Positions 19,579 to 29,981 of a stretch of DNA of 64,000 bases are shown here, piece by piece; positions within the stretch are counted from its first letter, which is position 1; each line of letters starts with the position of its first letter. Origin of the DNA: Photobacterium phosphoreum (GTDB lineage: Bacteria; Pseudomonadota; Gammaproteobacteria; Enterobacterales; Vibrionaceae); the NCBI RefSeq assembly GCF_002954725.1, contig NZ_MSCQ01000001.1, positions 807,900 to 871,899 of the forward strand, read 5' to 3'. The notes beneath the pieces were generated by a model. It was not told where the DNA came from. It made no database searches and saw only the letters and a program-made list of their open reading frames with translations. Both the position numbers and the translations under genes were made by a program.

Positions 19579-20994
19579 TTATTTGTCATCTCTGTTTTTG
19601 AACCAGCTACGGAATGATTGACCTGTTGGTGCTGGTAAATCACGAGTTTGTGTCCATGCATTAAGTAAACCCACTTTAAAGGGTAGCTTGCCATCTTTAA
19701 TCAGTTTTCCAGCCATAATTGCGCCGATTTTAACTGTTTTATCCCAAATAAAAGGGTGGGAATTAACAAAGTTAAAGCCTGTGATTGCAGCTCGTTCTGA
19801 TGGTGCTGTGATTTTTTCTTCACCCATAATTTGGCGGTGTTTTAGTAATAAATCAGACAGTGGGATTTTTACTGGGCATACATCATGGCAAGCGCGGCAT
19901 AAGCTACAAGCGTTAGGTAAGTCTTTAAAATCTTCATAACCACCAAGTAGTGGCGATAGCACTGCACCGATTGGACCTGAATAGATTGAACCGTAAGATT
20001 GACCACCAATATGACGGTAAGCTGGGCAAGTATTAACACAAGCTGCACAGCGAATACAACGTAGAATAGGACGGAATTCTGATCCTAAAATTTTTGAACG
20101 ACCATTGTCGACAATAACTAAGTGGAACTCTTCAGGACCATCACAATTATCACCTTCACGTGGACCCGTTAGCGCGGTAACGTAACCGGTTAACGGTAGA
20201 CCAACCGCACTACGACACAATAGGCTCGCAACAATATCGAACTCTTCAAAGGTAGGAACGATACGCTCCATGCCCATGACGGCGATATGTGTTTTTGGCA
20301 AGCTGGTGGCGAGGCGGGCGTTACCTTCGTTAGTCACTAGCGTTACGGTGCCAGATTCTGCAATCGCAAAGTTACAACCTGTAATACCGATTTCTGCTTC
20401 AAGGAAATCATGGCGAATATGCTCACGGACAAAACGGGTCATGGCTTCAGGATCAGATGAACCGTCATAACCGAGCTTTTCTTTGAACACTTCGCGGATT
20501 TGGGTGCGATTTTTGTGTAGTGCAGGCACAACAATGTGTGATGGCGCATCACAATCATCGACTTGTAAAATATATTCGCCTAAATCGGTTTCGATGATCT
20601 CGCAATTATTACGTTGAATCATCTGGTTCATGCCGATTTCTTCGGTCACCATTGATTTAGATTTTACGATTTTTTTGGCGTTCTTTTTCTTAACAATCGT
20701 TTCGATGTAATTAGTTGCATCTTCTGCTGTTGAGGCGAAGAAAACATGACCACCATTTTTTTCTACATTTTCACTAAGTTGTTGTAAGTAGTAGTCAAGG
20801 TTCTCAAGCACATGGTTACGAATATCCATGCCCATTTCACGCCATTCTTCCCAGTTACCAAGTTTTTCAGCAGCAACAGCGCGGCTCTTAAACATTCTTT
20901 CTTGTGCGTTGGCAACGGCGGCACGCATTGATTCGTCTTTCATTTTGAGATGAATACGATCTTTAAATTTAACGTTGCTGGTTTTCATTGACAT
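19579..20994 (-). CDS. lutB: LutB, iron-sulfur subunit of LutABC
   Basis: 471-residue LUD/ferredoxin protein (YkgF). The N-terminal two thirds is a LUD domain ([38 protein letters not shown]). Two 4Fe-4S motifs lie near the C-terminus: [19 protein letters not shown] and [16 protein letters not shown]. Start ATG 20994 has GAGGT six bases upstream. It is 12 bp after lutA. It would pass electrons from lactate oxidation to the membrane chain; the electron acceptor is not identifiable here. Confidence 0.93.
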   Translation of the reverse strand: MSMKTSNVKFKDRIHLKMKDESMRAAVANAQERMFKSRAVAAEKLGNWEEWREMGMDIRNHVLENLDYYLQQLSENVEKNGGHVFFASTAEDATNYIETIVKKKNAKKIVKSKSMVTEEIGMNQMIQRNNCEIIETDLGEYILQVDDCDAPSHIVVPALHKNRTQIREVFKEKLGYDGSSDPEAMTRFVREHIRHDFLEAEIGITGCNFAIAESGTVTLVTNEGNARLATSLPKTHIAVMGMERIVPTFEEFDIVASLLCRSAVGLPLTGYVTALTGPREGDNCDGPEEFHLVIVDNGRSKILGSEFRPILRCIRCAACVNTCPAYRHIGGQSYGSIYSGPIGAVLSPLLGGYEDFKDLPNACSLCRACHDVCPVKIPLSDLLLKHRQIMGEEKITAPSERAAITGFNFVNSHPFIWDKTVKIGAIMAGKLIKDGKLPFKVGLLNAWTQTRDLPAPTGQSFRSWFKNRDDK

Positions 20995-21006
20995 AATAAT
21001 GACCTC

Positions 21007-21726
21007 TTAGCGACTCATCAGCACATCAACAATGTGCATCACTTTAATAGGTTGGCCTTCACGGCTAATACGACCACCAATATTTAATAAACAACTAATA
21101 TCAGCACCAATTAAGAAATCTGGTTTTACCGCGCTAATGTGTTGTACTTTTTCTGTTACCATTTCACCTGAAATTTCAGACATTTTGACGGAAAAAGTAC
21201 CACCAAAACCACAACACGTTTCTTGATTGTCAATTGGTAATAATTCAAGACCTTCAACGTTATTTAGTAAGATAAGTGGTTCTTCGCGCACTCCTAATTT
21301 ACGGATAAGACTGCAAGATGGGTGGTAAACCCCTTTACCTTTAAGACGAGCGCCAACGTTTTCTACACCTAATTGGCGGACTACAAATTGCGTTAGCTCA
21401 AATAAACGATCAGCCACTTTTTGTGCGCGTGCTGCCCACTCAGGTTCGTCCTCTAAATAATGCGGGTATTTTTTCACAGAAGCAGCACATGAGCCTGCAG
21501 GTGTCACAATCGGGTAATCATTGATTTCAAAGGCTTCGATCATGCTTTTCATTGCAGGTTTGCTTTTTTCGATATAGCCACTATTTAGTGCGGGTTGACC
21601 ACAACAACCTTGGCGTTCAGGAAAAATCACTTCACATTCTAGCTGCTCAAGCAGTTGTACCGTTTTTTTAGCAACGTCTGCTTTTACGGTATCGCCAAGA
21701 CAAGTGACAAAAAAGTTTACCTTCAT
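21007..21726 (-). CDS. lutA: LutA, CCG-domain subunit of LutABC
   Basis: 239-residue protein with two CCG (heterodisulfide reductase B-like) motifs, GCCGQPALNSG and ETCCGFGGTFSVK, each with paired cysteines that ligate an iron-sulfur cluster (YkgE). First gene of the lutABC block and 98 bp downstream of lldP. The start ATG 21726 follows GGAGC at eight bases. Co-directional order lldP-lutA-lutB-lutC supports one operon. Confidence 0.93.
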   Translation of the reverse strand: MKVNFFVTCLGDTVKADVAKKTVQLLEQLECEVIFPERQGCCGQPALNSGYIEKSKPAMKSMIEAFEINDYPIVTPAGSCAASVKKYPHYLEDEPEWAARAQKVADRLFELTQFVVRQLGVENVGARLKGKGVYHPSCSLIRKLGVREEPLILLNNVEGLELLPIDNQETCCGFGGTFSVKMSEISGEMVTEKVQHISAVKPDFLIGADISCLLNIGGRISREGQPIKVMHIVDVLMSR

Positions 21727-21824
21727 TTTATTGCTCCAGTGGCGTAAAGGCGCCTGAGATATTGACGTTATACTGTTGGTTTACGCCTGCTACACAGCAG
21801 CGCGTAAACCTATTTTTGTAGCGA

Positions 21825-23408
21825 TTAAAGAAAAAGACTCACGATAGCGACAATTACACCATATAAAATCATAGGTATAACGGTTCGTTTAATGATATAG
21901 CCTTCTTTATTGGCAATACCAAGTATTGCTGATACTGCGATAATGTTATTAATGCACACCATATTACCCATCGCACCACCAACCGATTGCAAGGCAAGAA
22001 TGATGGTTTCAGGTAACCCAACGGTATGGGCAATACTTTGTTGAATTGCACCAAACGTTAGGTTAGATACAGTTGCTGAGCCTGAGAAAAAGGCCCCTAA
22101 AGCACCAAGATAAGCGGCACAGTATTGCCAATTTTTCCCTAATAAATGTGCAAAGGCATTACCCGTTGTCATGATCGGTGAGTGATCACCACCAATCATC
22201 ATAAATTTCACCATAATTAACGCACCAACAAGGGCGATAAAAGGGGTTTTTATACGTGATGCTGTATCACTAAATACTGTTACCACTTGGTGTCGGTTCA
22301 TTTTTAGAAAAGGAATCGACACTAAAACAACGAGGAAAAATGGGATTAATGCAGGAACATAAAGTGTTTTGTATGCCCAAGCAGTATCAGTACCTAAAAT
22401 ATTATTTATATGAATAATTAACGCTTGGCTAATATGTAAGTCAGCAATTCCTAAGTGAAAATTCCACATCGGTGTCGCATCATTTAGCATCCCTTTAAGG
22501 CCTAATTGTTTAATACGGGTCACAATCAGAATAACAATCAGTAATAAGGTTGGCGCCATTGCCTTAAATACACATCCGAATGCTAAAGGAATAGCAACAT
22601 TTTCGGTGGCAGTGGTTTCGATTTTTTCTAACCCAATGTTATAACGAGCAAAAAGTATTGATAGCGTTAAGCCAATCGCCCCACCAATAAGGGCGGGGAA
22701 CTCATAGTTCCATTGTGCTAGCCAAACATAAGGCAGCGTACATGACCAAATACTTAACTGAATAAAAATAATATTACGGCGAATTTGTTGCCAACTAACA
22801 ATAAATTTCAGCGCAATAACCGGAATGATAATCGCTGCTACAGTGTGCATGATGGCGGATAATCCCCCAACGTGCAGCAGCTCAGTATTCGACAGCCCTA
22901 AGTTACCTAAACCAAACCATGTGGGTGTACCTACAGCACCAAAAGAGACCGGGACGGAGTTCATGACTAACGCTAACATAGCGACTCGTAATGGATTAAA
23001 ACCTAACCCAACTAAAATAGGGGCTGCTATTGCTGCGGGCGTACCAAAACCTGAAGCGCCTTCTATCATAAAAGCAAACGCCCAACCGATGATCATTAAT
23101 TGCCCAATACGGTTTTTACTAATGCCTTCTAACCATTGTCTAATAACATCTTCACAGCCTGAAACTAAGAGGGTACGATTTAATAAAATCGCACCAGCAA
23201 TAATAGAAATGGGTGTAATTGCTGATAAAGTGCCAGAAATAATATTAGCCGTTAATAAACGTCCATCAGTGCCAAAATGGACTAATTGTAATATACCCAC
23301 AATTAACGCTGTTAAAGGTAATGCAATATGTGACGGTAACGCATTCTTTTTTGTCATCATCCAAATTAATAATAATATTGGAATGATCGATATCGCTAAA
23401 TTGAGCAT
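21825..23408 (-). CDS. lldP: L-lactate permease
   Basis: Inner-membrane lactate:proton symporter of the LctP family, 527 residues with about 13 hydrophobic segments. Landmarks are EGASGFGTPAAIAAPILVGLG (residues ~115-135), NSVPVSFGAVGTPTWFG, and near the end GSATVSNLTFGAIQQ and ALQSVGGAMGNM. A SD AGGGGA precedes ATG 23408. Upstream is a ~620-bp region with an inverted repeat that may hold its operator. Uptake by LldP and oxidation by LutABC make a complete lactate route. Confidence 0.94.
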   Translation of the reverse strand: MLNLAISIIPILLLIWMMTKKNALPSHIALPLTALIVGILQLVHFGTDGRLLTANIISGTLSAITPISIIAGAILLNRTLLVSGCEDVIRQWLEGISKNRIGQLMIIGWAFAFMIEGASGFGTPAAIAAPILVGLGFNPLRVAMLALVMNSVPVSFGAVGTPTWFGLGNLGLSNTELLHVGGLSAIMHTVAAIIIPVIALKFIVSWQQIRRNIIFIQLSIWSCTLPYVWLAQWNYEFPALIGGAIGLTLSILFARYNIGLEKIETTATENVAIPLAFGCVFKAMAPTLLLIVILIVTRIKQLGLKGMLNDATPMWNFHLGIADLHISQALIIHINNILGTDTAWAYKTLYVPALIPFFLVVLVSIPFLKMNRHQVVTVFSDTASRIKTPFIALVGALIMVKFMMIGGDHSPIMTTGNAFAHLLGKNWQYCAAYLGALGAFFSGSATVSNLTFGAIQQSIAHTVGLPETIILALQSVGGAMGNMVCINNIIAVSAILGIANKEGYIIKRTVIPMILYGVIVAIVSLFL

Positions 23409-23572
23409 ATATTTCCCCTACCTGAGTCGTCTTATTCCATGTTTAAATCGACGAGTATTGTTTTTATTTATTATTACTATGTGAATAGTATTTTTTGTAC
23501 TGATTATCTCAGTGGGGAGATTATTGTAGGCAGGAAAAAGAAACTTTCTATCTATTTTTTTTTAGTATTTAT

Positions 23573-23608
23573 CATACTTATTAATTAAATGTGACATGAA
23601 TAAGTATG
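23573..23608. promoter_or_regulatory. 10-bp inverted repeat upstream of lldP
   Basis: CATACTTATT (23573-23582) and AATAAGTATG (23599-23608) pair perfectly across 16 bases. It lies ~165 bp before the lldP start; the geometry allows an operator pair, possibly of a lactate-responsive regulator (inference only). Confidence 0.4.
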
Positions 23609-23776
23609 TAACTTTTAGTGTTTTTTTGAAATTATATATTTAATCAAGGTGTTATAATGGCTTGGTGTCAGCATGGTTAATGGGATTAGAGCAGTTTCGG
23701 AAACAATGTATTTGCATACGTAAGCTAATATTTTAGGTGTTTATTATAATGAATATAAGCATCACTCCCCGCTAAA

Positions 23777-23789
23777 GATAATGATTATC
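23777..23789. promoter_or_regulatory. Candidate Fur box
   Basis: GATAAT-G-ATTATC is a perfect 6-1-6 palindrome matching the core of the Fur consensus. It overlaps a second palindrome, ATCACT-AC-AGTGAT. No iron gene is adjacent, so the target is unknown. Confidence 0.45.
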
Positions 23790-24033
23790 ACTACAGTGAT
23801 TATTTAAGCGTGTATATTCAAATGAATACGACTAATAATGCATTTAATATGGTTAATTGAAATATAATAAACATTATTTGGTAATCTGAAAATAGATTAA
23901 TTGACTTAAATAATAATATATTACTATTATTTAAGGATTGAATGTTATTTTCTATTTAAAAAAATAAATAATTATTCATAATTTAAACGCGATTTATGTG
24001 TGATTGTATGATGTGATGGTAGAAAAATGAGAC

Positions 24034-24597
24034 CTATTTTAAGTTAGTATTATTATTGATTACAGTATGCAAGAAAGATAAAGCGGCACTGCAGTCGTTA
24101 CGACTCATAAACCATTGTTTTTGATTAACCTCTAACGGTAGAATTTCGAGCCAGCGTTGACATACCCACGTAATATCATCAAATTTTGGCTCAGGATAAT
24201 AATGCGCATGATCAGGATGCTGCTGGAACAGTTGTTTTAAGTTGTCTGAAATATTTTGATCGAGAAAATTAATATTCTTGCTATGCCAGTTTGGAACTGG
24301 CGAAGTATCACCAATGTGAAGGGCGTCATTGTCTTGCCAATGGTTATTAATCAAGAACATCTCAACGCCCTTAATAGTAATACTCATAAAGCCATCGGGT
24401 AGGGGATCAAAATCAGTAATAATGGCGCGAGTACCAAAATGGCATAGAGTATCATCGATTTTCATGCATAACCCAAAGCCATGATGATTGGTCGTAGCGA
24501 GTTTAACTAATCGAATATAACGCTGTTCGTAAATACGTAATTTGCAGATACCATTGGGTAATAAGTAAATATCAAGCGGGAATAGAGGTAATTGCAT
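24034..24597 (-). CDS. LON N-terminal-domain protein (no protease domain)
   Basis: 187-residue protein made of only the LON substrate-binding domain: MQLPLFPLDIYLLPNGICKLRIYEQRY is the typical start, with DFDPLPDGFMSITIKG in the middle. There is no AAA or protease domain. Such stand-alone LON-like proteins are common in gamma-proteobacteria and their role is not established. SD AGGG lies eight bases upstream. Monocistronic, 165 bp after (downstream of) the end of bioA in transcriptional order. Confidence 0.85.
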   Translation of the reverse strand: MQLPLFPLDIYLLPNGICKLRIYEQRYIRLVKLATTNHHGFGLCMKIDDTLCHFGTRAIITDFDPLPDGFMSITIKGVEMFLINNHWQDNDALHIGDTSPVPNWHSKNINFLDQNISDNLKQLFQQHPDHAHYYPEPKFDDITWVCQRWLEILPLEVNQKQWFMSRNDCSAALSFLHTVINNNTNLK

Positions 24598-24761
24598 AAT
24601 GATAACCCTAGCTCAGTGCTTTAACATAAGTAAATGGCCGCTCGAGATATCATTATTATTATGTTGGTCGGGCACCTTTAATCAGTATAAGCAGACTTAA
24701 ATAGAACAATGTCTGCTTTATGATACTAAGGGGAAATAAAAGGCTGTTTAGTCGAACAGTA

Positions 24762-26042
24762 TTATGTATTTAATGCCTGATATATTGCTTGGGTCAAACA
24801 TGATAGCTGAGCAGACGTAATAATATAAGGCGGCATAATATAAATTAATCGACCAAAAGGACGGATCCATACGCCAGCATTAACAAAGGCCTGTTGTATT
24901 TCCATCATATTGACCGCTTGATGTAATTCAACTACCCCGATGGCACCTAACCAGCGCACTTGTTTTACTTTTTCGAGTGTTGCAATGATCGGTAGTTCAT
25001 AGGCGAATTGTTTTTCAATATTTTCAACCTGTTGCTGCCATTGGTTTTTTTCTAATATGGCAAGATTAGCATTAGCAACGGCACAGGCAAGAGGATTACC
25101 CATAAATGTTGGTCCATGCATAAAGCATCCGGCTTCACCACTGCATACGGTATCGGCAATATGTTTATGGGTGATAACTGCGGATAATGTCATATAGCCT
25201 CCCGTTAATGCTTTGCCGACACACATAATATCAGGACTAATATTGGCATGCTCACACGCAAAAAGTTTGCCTGTACGCCCAAACCCGGTTGCTATTTCAT
25301 CGGCAATTAATAACACCCCATAATGATCACATAATTCGCGCACTCGGCATAAATAGGTGGGATGATATAGACGCATCCCTCCAGCACCTTGCACGATAGG
25401 TTCTAAAATAACTGCCGCAACTTCTCGATGGTGTTGCGCTAATTTATTTGAAAAATCAGCAATATCATCTTCATTCCATTCCTCCCAGAAACCACACTGG
25501 GGTGAATCGGTAAAAATATGTTCAGGTAAAAACCCTTTATAAATACTGTGCATGGAGTTATCGGGATCGGTAACGGACATCGCGGCAAAGGTATCACCAT
25601 GATAGCCATGACGAAGTGTTAAAAACTTAGCTCGAGGTTCATCTTTTGCATGCCAGTATTGCAATGCCATTTTTAAGGCAACTTCAACGGCAACGGATCC
25701 TGAATCCGCAAGAAAAACGGTGTCTAACCCTTGCGGTGTTATTGCCACTAATTTTTTACAGAGCTCGACTGCTGGTTGGTGAGTAATCCCTCCAAACATG
25801 ACATGCGACATTTTATCTAACTGTGTTTTTGCAGCAGTGGTTAGTTGTGGGTGGTTATAACCGTGAATCGCGGACCACCATGAAGACATACCATCAATTA
25901 ATTGGGTACCATCTTCAAGAGTAAGGTATACACCACAGGCCTCAGTGACAGGGTAACAAGGAAGTGGCGTTATGGTTGACGTGTATGGATGCCAAATATG
26001 ATGCTGGTCAAAGGTAATATCAATAGCGTTCTCTTTTTGCAC
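24762..26042 (-). CDS. bioA: Adenosylmethionine-8-amino-7-oxononanoate aminotransferase
   Basis: PLP enzyme that converts KAPA to DAPA using SAM as amino donor, third step of biotin ring assembly. Length 426. Landmarks: HHIWHPYTS near the N-terminus, YHGDTFAAMSVTD, ADEIATGFGRTGKLFACEHA, and the PLP lysine in CVGKALTGGYMTLSAV. It is transcribed away from bioB across a 200-bp divergent region containing the BirA operator 5 bp upstream of its start, as in enterobacteria. Confidence 0.95.
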   Translation of the reverse strand: MQKENAIDITFDQHHIWHPYTSTITPLPCYPVTEACGVYLTLEDGTQLIDGMSSWWSAIHGYNHPQLTTAAKTQLDKMSHVMFGGITHQPAVELCKKLVAITPQGLDTVFLADSGSVAVEVALKMALQYWHAKDEPRAKFLTLRHGYHGDTFAAMSVTDPDNSMHSIYKGFLPEHIFTDSPQCGFWEEWNEDDIADFSNKLAQHHREVAAVILEPIVQGAGGMRLYHPTYLCRVRELCDHYGVLLIADEIATGFGRTGKLFACEHANISPDIMCVGKALTGGYMTLSAVITHKHIADTVCSGEAGCFMHGPTFMGNPLACAVANANLAILEKNQWQQQVENIEKQFAYELPIIATLEKVKQVRWLGAIGVVELHQAVNMMEIQQAFVNAGVWIRPFGRLIYIMPPYIITSAQLSCLTQAIYQALNT

Positions 26043-26046
26043 ACTA

Positions 26047-26075
26047 GTAAACCTATTTTATTATTCAAGGTTGAC
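26047..26075. promoter_or_regulatory. BirA biotin operator (bioO)
   Basis: GTAAACC (26047-26053), 15 bases, GGTTGAC (26069-26075) matches the BirA consensus TTGTAAACC-N15/16-GGTTTACA with one mismatch in the right arm. Its position between divergent bioA and bioBFCD means holo-BirA plus biotinyl-AMP should repress both. A second inverted repeat, AGTCTAC (26076-26082) and GTAGACT (26092-26098), abuts it. Confidence 0.8.
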
Positions 26076-26244
26076 AGTCTACGTACTATTAGTAGACTAG
26101 CCAACAATTAAAAGACGGGTAAATGTCTGATCGGTTGTTTTACATACAATGTGTTGTGAGTGTAATTGTGGCTCTACATCGCTATTACACACGATTGCAA
26201 TGTATTGATTATTGGATAATAAATAATAAAAAGAGGGTAGCTTT

Positions 26245-27297
26245 GTGGATATTCGTTGTAATTGGACTGTTGAGGAAGTACAGGCTTTATTTAACAAACC
26301 GTTTATGGATTTAGTGTTTGAAGCTCAGCAAATCCATCGTCAATTTCATCACCCCAATCAAGTGCAAGTCAGCACCTTATTATCGATTAAAACAGGTGCT
26401 TGTCCTGAGGATTGTAAGTATTGCCCTCAAAGTGCGCATTACCGTACTGATATAGATAAAGAACGCTTACTGGAAGTTGACCGTGTTCTTGAGGCAGCGA
26501 TAAAAGCGAAGCAATCTGGCGCTACCCGTTTTTGTATGGGGGCTGCATGGAAAAACCCTAAAGATCGAGATATGCCTTATTTACTTGATATGGTGCAAGG
26601 CGTTAAGAAACTAGGGCTAGAAACGTGTATGACATTGGGTATGATCACCACCGATCAGGCGACTACGTTAGCGGCTGCTGGATTGGATTATTACAACCAT
26701 AATCTTGATACTTCTCCTGAATACTACGGCAATATTATTACCACGCGGACTTATCAAGACCGTTTAGATACGTTAGCGCATGTGCGTGATGCGGGCATGA
26801 AAATTTGTTCTGGCGGTATTATTGGTATGGGCGAAAGTGAGCGAGATCGTGCTGGATTGCTGGTGGAATTAGCGAATTTACCCGTTCATCCTGAAAGTGT
26901 ACCTATCAATATGTTAGTCAAAGTGAAAGGGACACCACTTGAAAATGCTGAAGATGTCGATCCGTTTGACTTTATTCGTATTATAGCGGTAGCACGAATC
27001 ATTATGCCGCAATCAGCAGTAAGGCTTTCTGCGGGTCGCGAAGATATGAATGACCAAATGCAAACACTGTGTTTTATGGCTGGGGCTAATTCTGTATTTT
27101 ATGGTTGTAAGTTATTAACCACACCTAATCCCGCTGAAGATAAAGACATGCAATTATTTGCCAAACTGGGTATTAATAGCCAGCATCACACAGCAAAACC
27201 TGATGATGTTCAAGCCCAAGAATTATTTGGCCAAGTTGCAGAACGCGTTGCCGCACGTCCAACAAAAGATGACATGTTTTATGATGCCTCTCTTTAA
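26245..27297 (+). CDS. bioB: Biotin synthase
   Basis: Radical-SAM enzyme that inserts sulfur into dethiobiotin. The 4Fe-4S motif is CPEDCKYC with Cys53, Cys57 and Cys60, the same numbers as E. coli BioB; the 2Fe-2S ligand region includes [13 protein letters not shown] and [10 protein letters not shown], with Arg in [10 protein letters not shown] use GTG 26245, six bases after AGAGGG. Length 350. First gene of bioBFCD, overlapping bioF by about 17 bp. Confidence 0.95.
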   Translation: MDIRCNWTVEEVQALFNKPFMDLVFEAQQIHRQFHHPNQVQVSTLLSIKTGACPEDCKYCPQSAHYRTDIDKERLLEVDRVLEAAIKAKQSGATRFCMGAAWKNPKDRDMPYLLDMVQGVKKLGLETCMTLGMITTDQATTLAAAGLDYYNHNLDTSPEYYGNIITTRTYQDRLDTLAHVRDAGMKICSGGIIGMGESERDRAGLLVELANLPVHPESVPINMLVKVKGTPLENAEDVDPFDFIRIIAVARIIMPQSAVRLSAGREDMNDQMQTLCFMAGANSVFYGCKLLTTPNPAEDKDMQLFAKLGINSQHHTAKPDDVQAQELFGQVAERVAARPTKDDMFYDASL

Positions 27298-28435
27298 TCA
27301 ACGTCATCAACAAGCCCTTGCCCAACGTCAGGATCAGGGGCTTTATCGGCAGTTACAGTGTGTTGATATTCATTCGCAAGGGTTAAACTTTGCCAGTAAT
27401 GATTATCTTGGTTTAGCACAAGATCCTGAAATAATAACAGCTTGGCAGCAAGGGCTAACTCAATACGGTGCAGGAAGTAGTGCTTCACCATTAGTCACCG
27501 GATTTCAACCACCACATGCCGACTTAGAACAACAATTAACGGAATGGTTGGGTTACCAACGAGCATTGTTATTTAACAGTGGCTTTAGTGCTAATCAAGC
27601 GGTGTTATTTGCGTTATTACAAGCGCAAGATCATTTGTATCAAGACAAGCTTAATCATGCCTCTTTAATTGAAGCGGGAATGTTATCGCCTGCAAAAATG
27701 AAGCGTTTTGCTCATAACGATATGGCAGCGTTACAACAACAGCTTTCAAAGATAAAGGTGGGAGTAGATACTGCATCTTTAGTGGTAACGGAAGGTGTTT
27801 TTAGTATGGATGGCGATTGTGCCCCGCTGGCATCATTACGACAAATAACGGATCTACATCAAAGTTGGTTGATGGTTGATGATGCGCATGGTTGCGGTGT
27901 ATTAGGCGATACAGGGCAAGGGAGTTGTCATCTAGCAGGTATAAAAGCTGATATATTAGTGATAACTTTTGGTAAAGCTTTTGGTATACAAGGCGCTGCA
28001 GTATTGTGTAGTCAAGAGACTGCTGAATATTTAGTACAATTTGCTCGTCATTATATTTATTCTACCGCGATGCCTCCCGCCCAAGCAGTTGCATTAGGTC
28101 GTGCTTGTTCATTGATTCAAACTCAATCTTGGCGACGAGAAAAATTACAGTCATTGGCTGGAAATTTAGATCATCATCTTGATAGCAGTATTGATCTTAT
28201 GCCGACGATCACCCCAATTAAACCGATCATTATTGGTGATAGTAGCCAAACCATGATGATCGCAGATCAATTACAGCAGCGAAGTATTAGAGTCGGAGCC
28301 ATTCGTCCACCGACAGTACCTCGCCACAGTGCACGCTTACGGATTACACTTACGGCAAATCATAATGAAACCGATATTCATCAGTTAGCCATTGCTATTA
28401 ATGAGGTTGTTAATGAGGCCGTCGATGTTGGATAA
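27281..28435 (+). CDS. bioF: 8-amino-7-oxononanoate synthase
   Basis: PLP enzyme joining pimeloyl-ACP and alanine to give KAPA. The start at ATG 27281 (or 27284) overlaps the end of bioB, so translation is probably coupled; the frame extends further upstream but only inside bioB. Landmarks: [43 protein letters not shown], and the PLP lysine in [13 protein letters not shown]. Length 384, as in E. coli. The end overlaps bioC. Confidence 0.95.
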   Translation: MMPLFNQRHQQALAQRQDQGLYRQLQCVDIHSQGLNFASNDYLGLAQDPEIITAWQQGLTQYGAGSSASPLVTGFQPPHADLEQQLTEWLGYQRALLFNSGFSANQAVLFALLQAQDHLYQDKLNHASLIEAGMLSPAKMKRFAHNDMAALQQQLSKIKVGVDTASLVVTEGVFSMDGDCAPLASLRQITDLHQSWLMVDDAHGCGVLGDTGQGSCHLAGIKADILVITFGKAFGIQGAAVLCSQETAEYLVQFARHYIYSTAMPPAQAVALGRACSLIQTQSWRREKLQSLAGNLDHHLDSSIDLMPTITPIKPIIIGDSSQTMMIADQLQQRSIRVGAIRPPTVPRHSARLRITLTANHNETDIHQLAIAINEVVNEAVDVG

Positions 28436-29246
28436 ATTAAATAAACCTGCATTATCAATTGATCAATTAAACAAACAAGCCATTGCGAATGCGTTTGGAC
28501 GAGCAGCACAGGATTATGATAAATCAGCTGAATTTCAACGACAAGTTGGACGGCAATTGTTATCTTTAATGCCAACACTATCTTCGGTTACACCAATGCT
28601 AAAAGTGATTGATCTTGGTTGTGGAACGGGGTATTTCAGTGCAATGTTACATCAACAGGGCTTTGATGTTACTGCGGCGGATCTCTCTGCTGAAATGTTA
28701 TTACAAGCTCAACAACGCTGTGGATCTGATTGTCAGTATTTACAAACGGATGCTGAAAATATCGTGGTGACTGATAATAGTTATGATGTTGCGTTCAGTA
28801 ATCTGGCTTTACAGTGGTGTGATGATTTAAGCGTGCCATTACGCGAGTTACAACGGGTAGTTAAACCTGACGGTGTGATTTTATTTACCACATTAGTTGA
28901 GGGTTCATTGAATGAGCTTAAACAAGCTTGGGCACAGGTTGATGAAAAACAGCATGTTAATACGTTTAAGTCACAAGATGTTATTACCACTGAGATTATA
29001 CAATCAGGCTTAATGATTGAGGTGTTAGAATGCCAACCTATAACGGTTTATTACCCAACCGCCATGAAACTAATGAAAGATCTAAAAGGTATTGGTGCGA
29101 CGCATCTGCAACAGCAGCGGCAATCAGGGTTACTTGGACGACAGACATTCATCGAATTAGAGCACGCTTATGATGAGTTTCGATTAGATAATGGATTATT
29201 ACCAGCAACTTACCAAGTATGTTTTGGAGTATTAAAAAATGCATAA
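28425..29246 (+). CDS. bioC: Malonyl-ACP O-methyltransferase BioC
   Basis: SAM-dependent methyltransferase that primes biotin synthesis by methylating malonyl-ACP. The motif I is VIDLGCGTGYFSAML (residues ~55-70), with SNLALQWCDD as the family-specific post-motif. The start is ambiguous: ATG 28425 and ATG 28413 both have GAGG six bases upstream; I chose 28425, giving 273 residues. It overlaps bioF by 11 bp and bioD by 8 bp. Confidence 0.93.
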   Translation: MLDKLNKPALSIDQLNKQAIANAFGRAAQDYDKSAEFQRQVGRQLLSLMPTLSSVTPMLKVIDLGCGTGYFSAMLHQQGFDVTAADLSAEMLLQAQQRCGSDCQYLQTDAENIVVTDNSYDVAFSNLALQWCDDLSVPLRELQRVVKPDGVILFTTLVEGSLNELKQAWAQVDEKQHVNTFKSQDVITTEIIQSGLMIEVLECQPITVYYPTAMKLMKDLKGIGATHLQQQRQSGLLGRQTFIELEHAYDEFRLDNGLLPATYQVCFGVLKNA

Positions 29247-29916
29247 TGCCTATTTTGTTGCGGGTACTGATACTGATGTCGGGAAAACTGTTTGTAGTTG
29301 TGCGATTTTACATGCGGCGCAACAAGCAGGTATTGCGATGGTGGGTTATAAGCCAATTGCATCAGGTAGTGATAACACCTCGCAAGGACTGCGTAATAGT
29401 GATGCTTTATTACTGCAACAAGCATCATCTGTTAGCGTGACATATGATGAAGTTAATCCCTATGCTTTTTATCGCCCCGTTTCTCCACATATTGCGGCAG
29501 CTGAAGAACATAAAACGATTGAATTTAGTGTGTTATCTCAAGGATTAGCCGATCTTAAAGCTAAATCTGAATGTGTACTTATTGAAGGTGCTGGTGGTTG
29601 GCGAGTTCCTGTCAATAATAGTGATTACCTTTCATCGTGGGTAAAACAAGAACAACTACCGGTTATTTTAGTGGTGGGGGTTAAACTTGGGTGTTTAAAT
29701 CACGCATTATTAACGGCTGAGGCAATTCAAGCTGATGGGTTAACGATTGTGGGGTGGATCGCCAACCAAGTTCAGTCTACTACGGATAATTATACCGTAA
29801 TGATAACGTGGTTAGAGCAACACTTGCCGGGTAAAAAAATAGCTGAAATCCCTTATTGTCCAATAAATAAACGTGACTTTTTAGCTGACTATATTGATTT
29901 AACAGTATTAAACTAA
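29239..29916 (+). CDS. bioD: ATP-dependent dethiobiotin synthetase
   Basis: Closes the ureido ring of dethiobiotin from DAPA, CO2 and ATP. P-loop GTDTDVGKT (residues 9-17) at the N-terminus, then KPIASGS and LIEGAGGWRVP. Length 225. It overlaps the bioC stop by 8 bp and ends the operon at a strong terminator. No bioH is present, so pimeloyl-ACP methyl ester hydrolase must be encoded elsewhere. Confidence 0.95.
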   Translation: MHNAYFVAGTDTDVGKTVCSCAILHAAQQAGIAMVGYKPIASGSDNTSQGLRNSDALLLQQASSVSVTYDEVNPYAFYRPVSPHIAAAEEHKTIEFSVLSQGLADLKAKSECVLIEGAGGWRVPVNNSDYLSSWVKQEQLPVILVVGVKLGCLNHALLTAEAIQADGLTIVGWIANQVQSTTDNYTVMITWLEQHLPGKKIAEIPYCPINKRDFLADYIDLTVLN

Positions 29917-29934
29917 AAGTAGGATAGCAAAGAC

Positions 29935-29963
29935 AATAAAAGGCACGCAATGTGCCTTTTATT
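29935..29963. terminator. Terminator of bioBFCD
   Basis: Perfect 12-pair stem (29935-29946 with 29952-29963) around a 5-nt loop, followed by TTAAT; it may also serve the convergent small gene at 29982. Confidence 0.85.
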
Positions 29964-29981
29964 TTAATAGAGATGTGCGAA

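Larger units (their letters stand above)
23409..24033. other. Intergenic region upstream of lldP, no gene recognised
   Basis: AT-rich 625-bp gap between lldP and the LON-domain gene (whose 3' end is at 24034). It holds a 10-bp perfect inverted repeat at 23573-23608 and a Fur-box-like palindrome at 23777-23789. I saw no convincing protein-coding frame. Confidence 0.6.

Noticed and set aside
22825..23484. 219-residue open frame opposite lldP
   Set aside because: Lies wholly antisense to the clear lldP gene and has no recognisable domain; composition follows the codon pattern of lldP.
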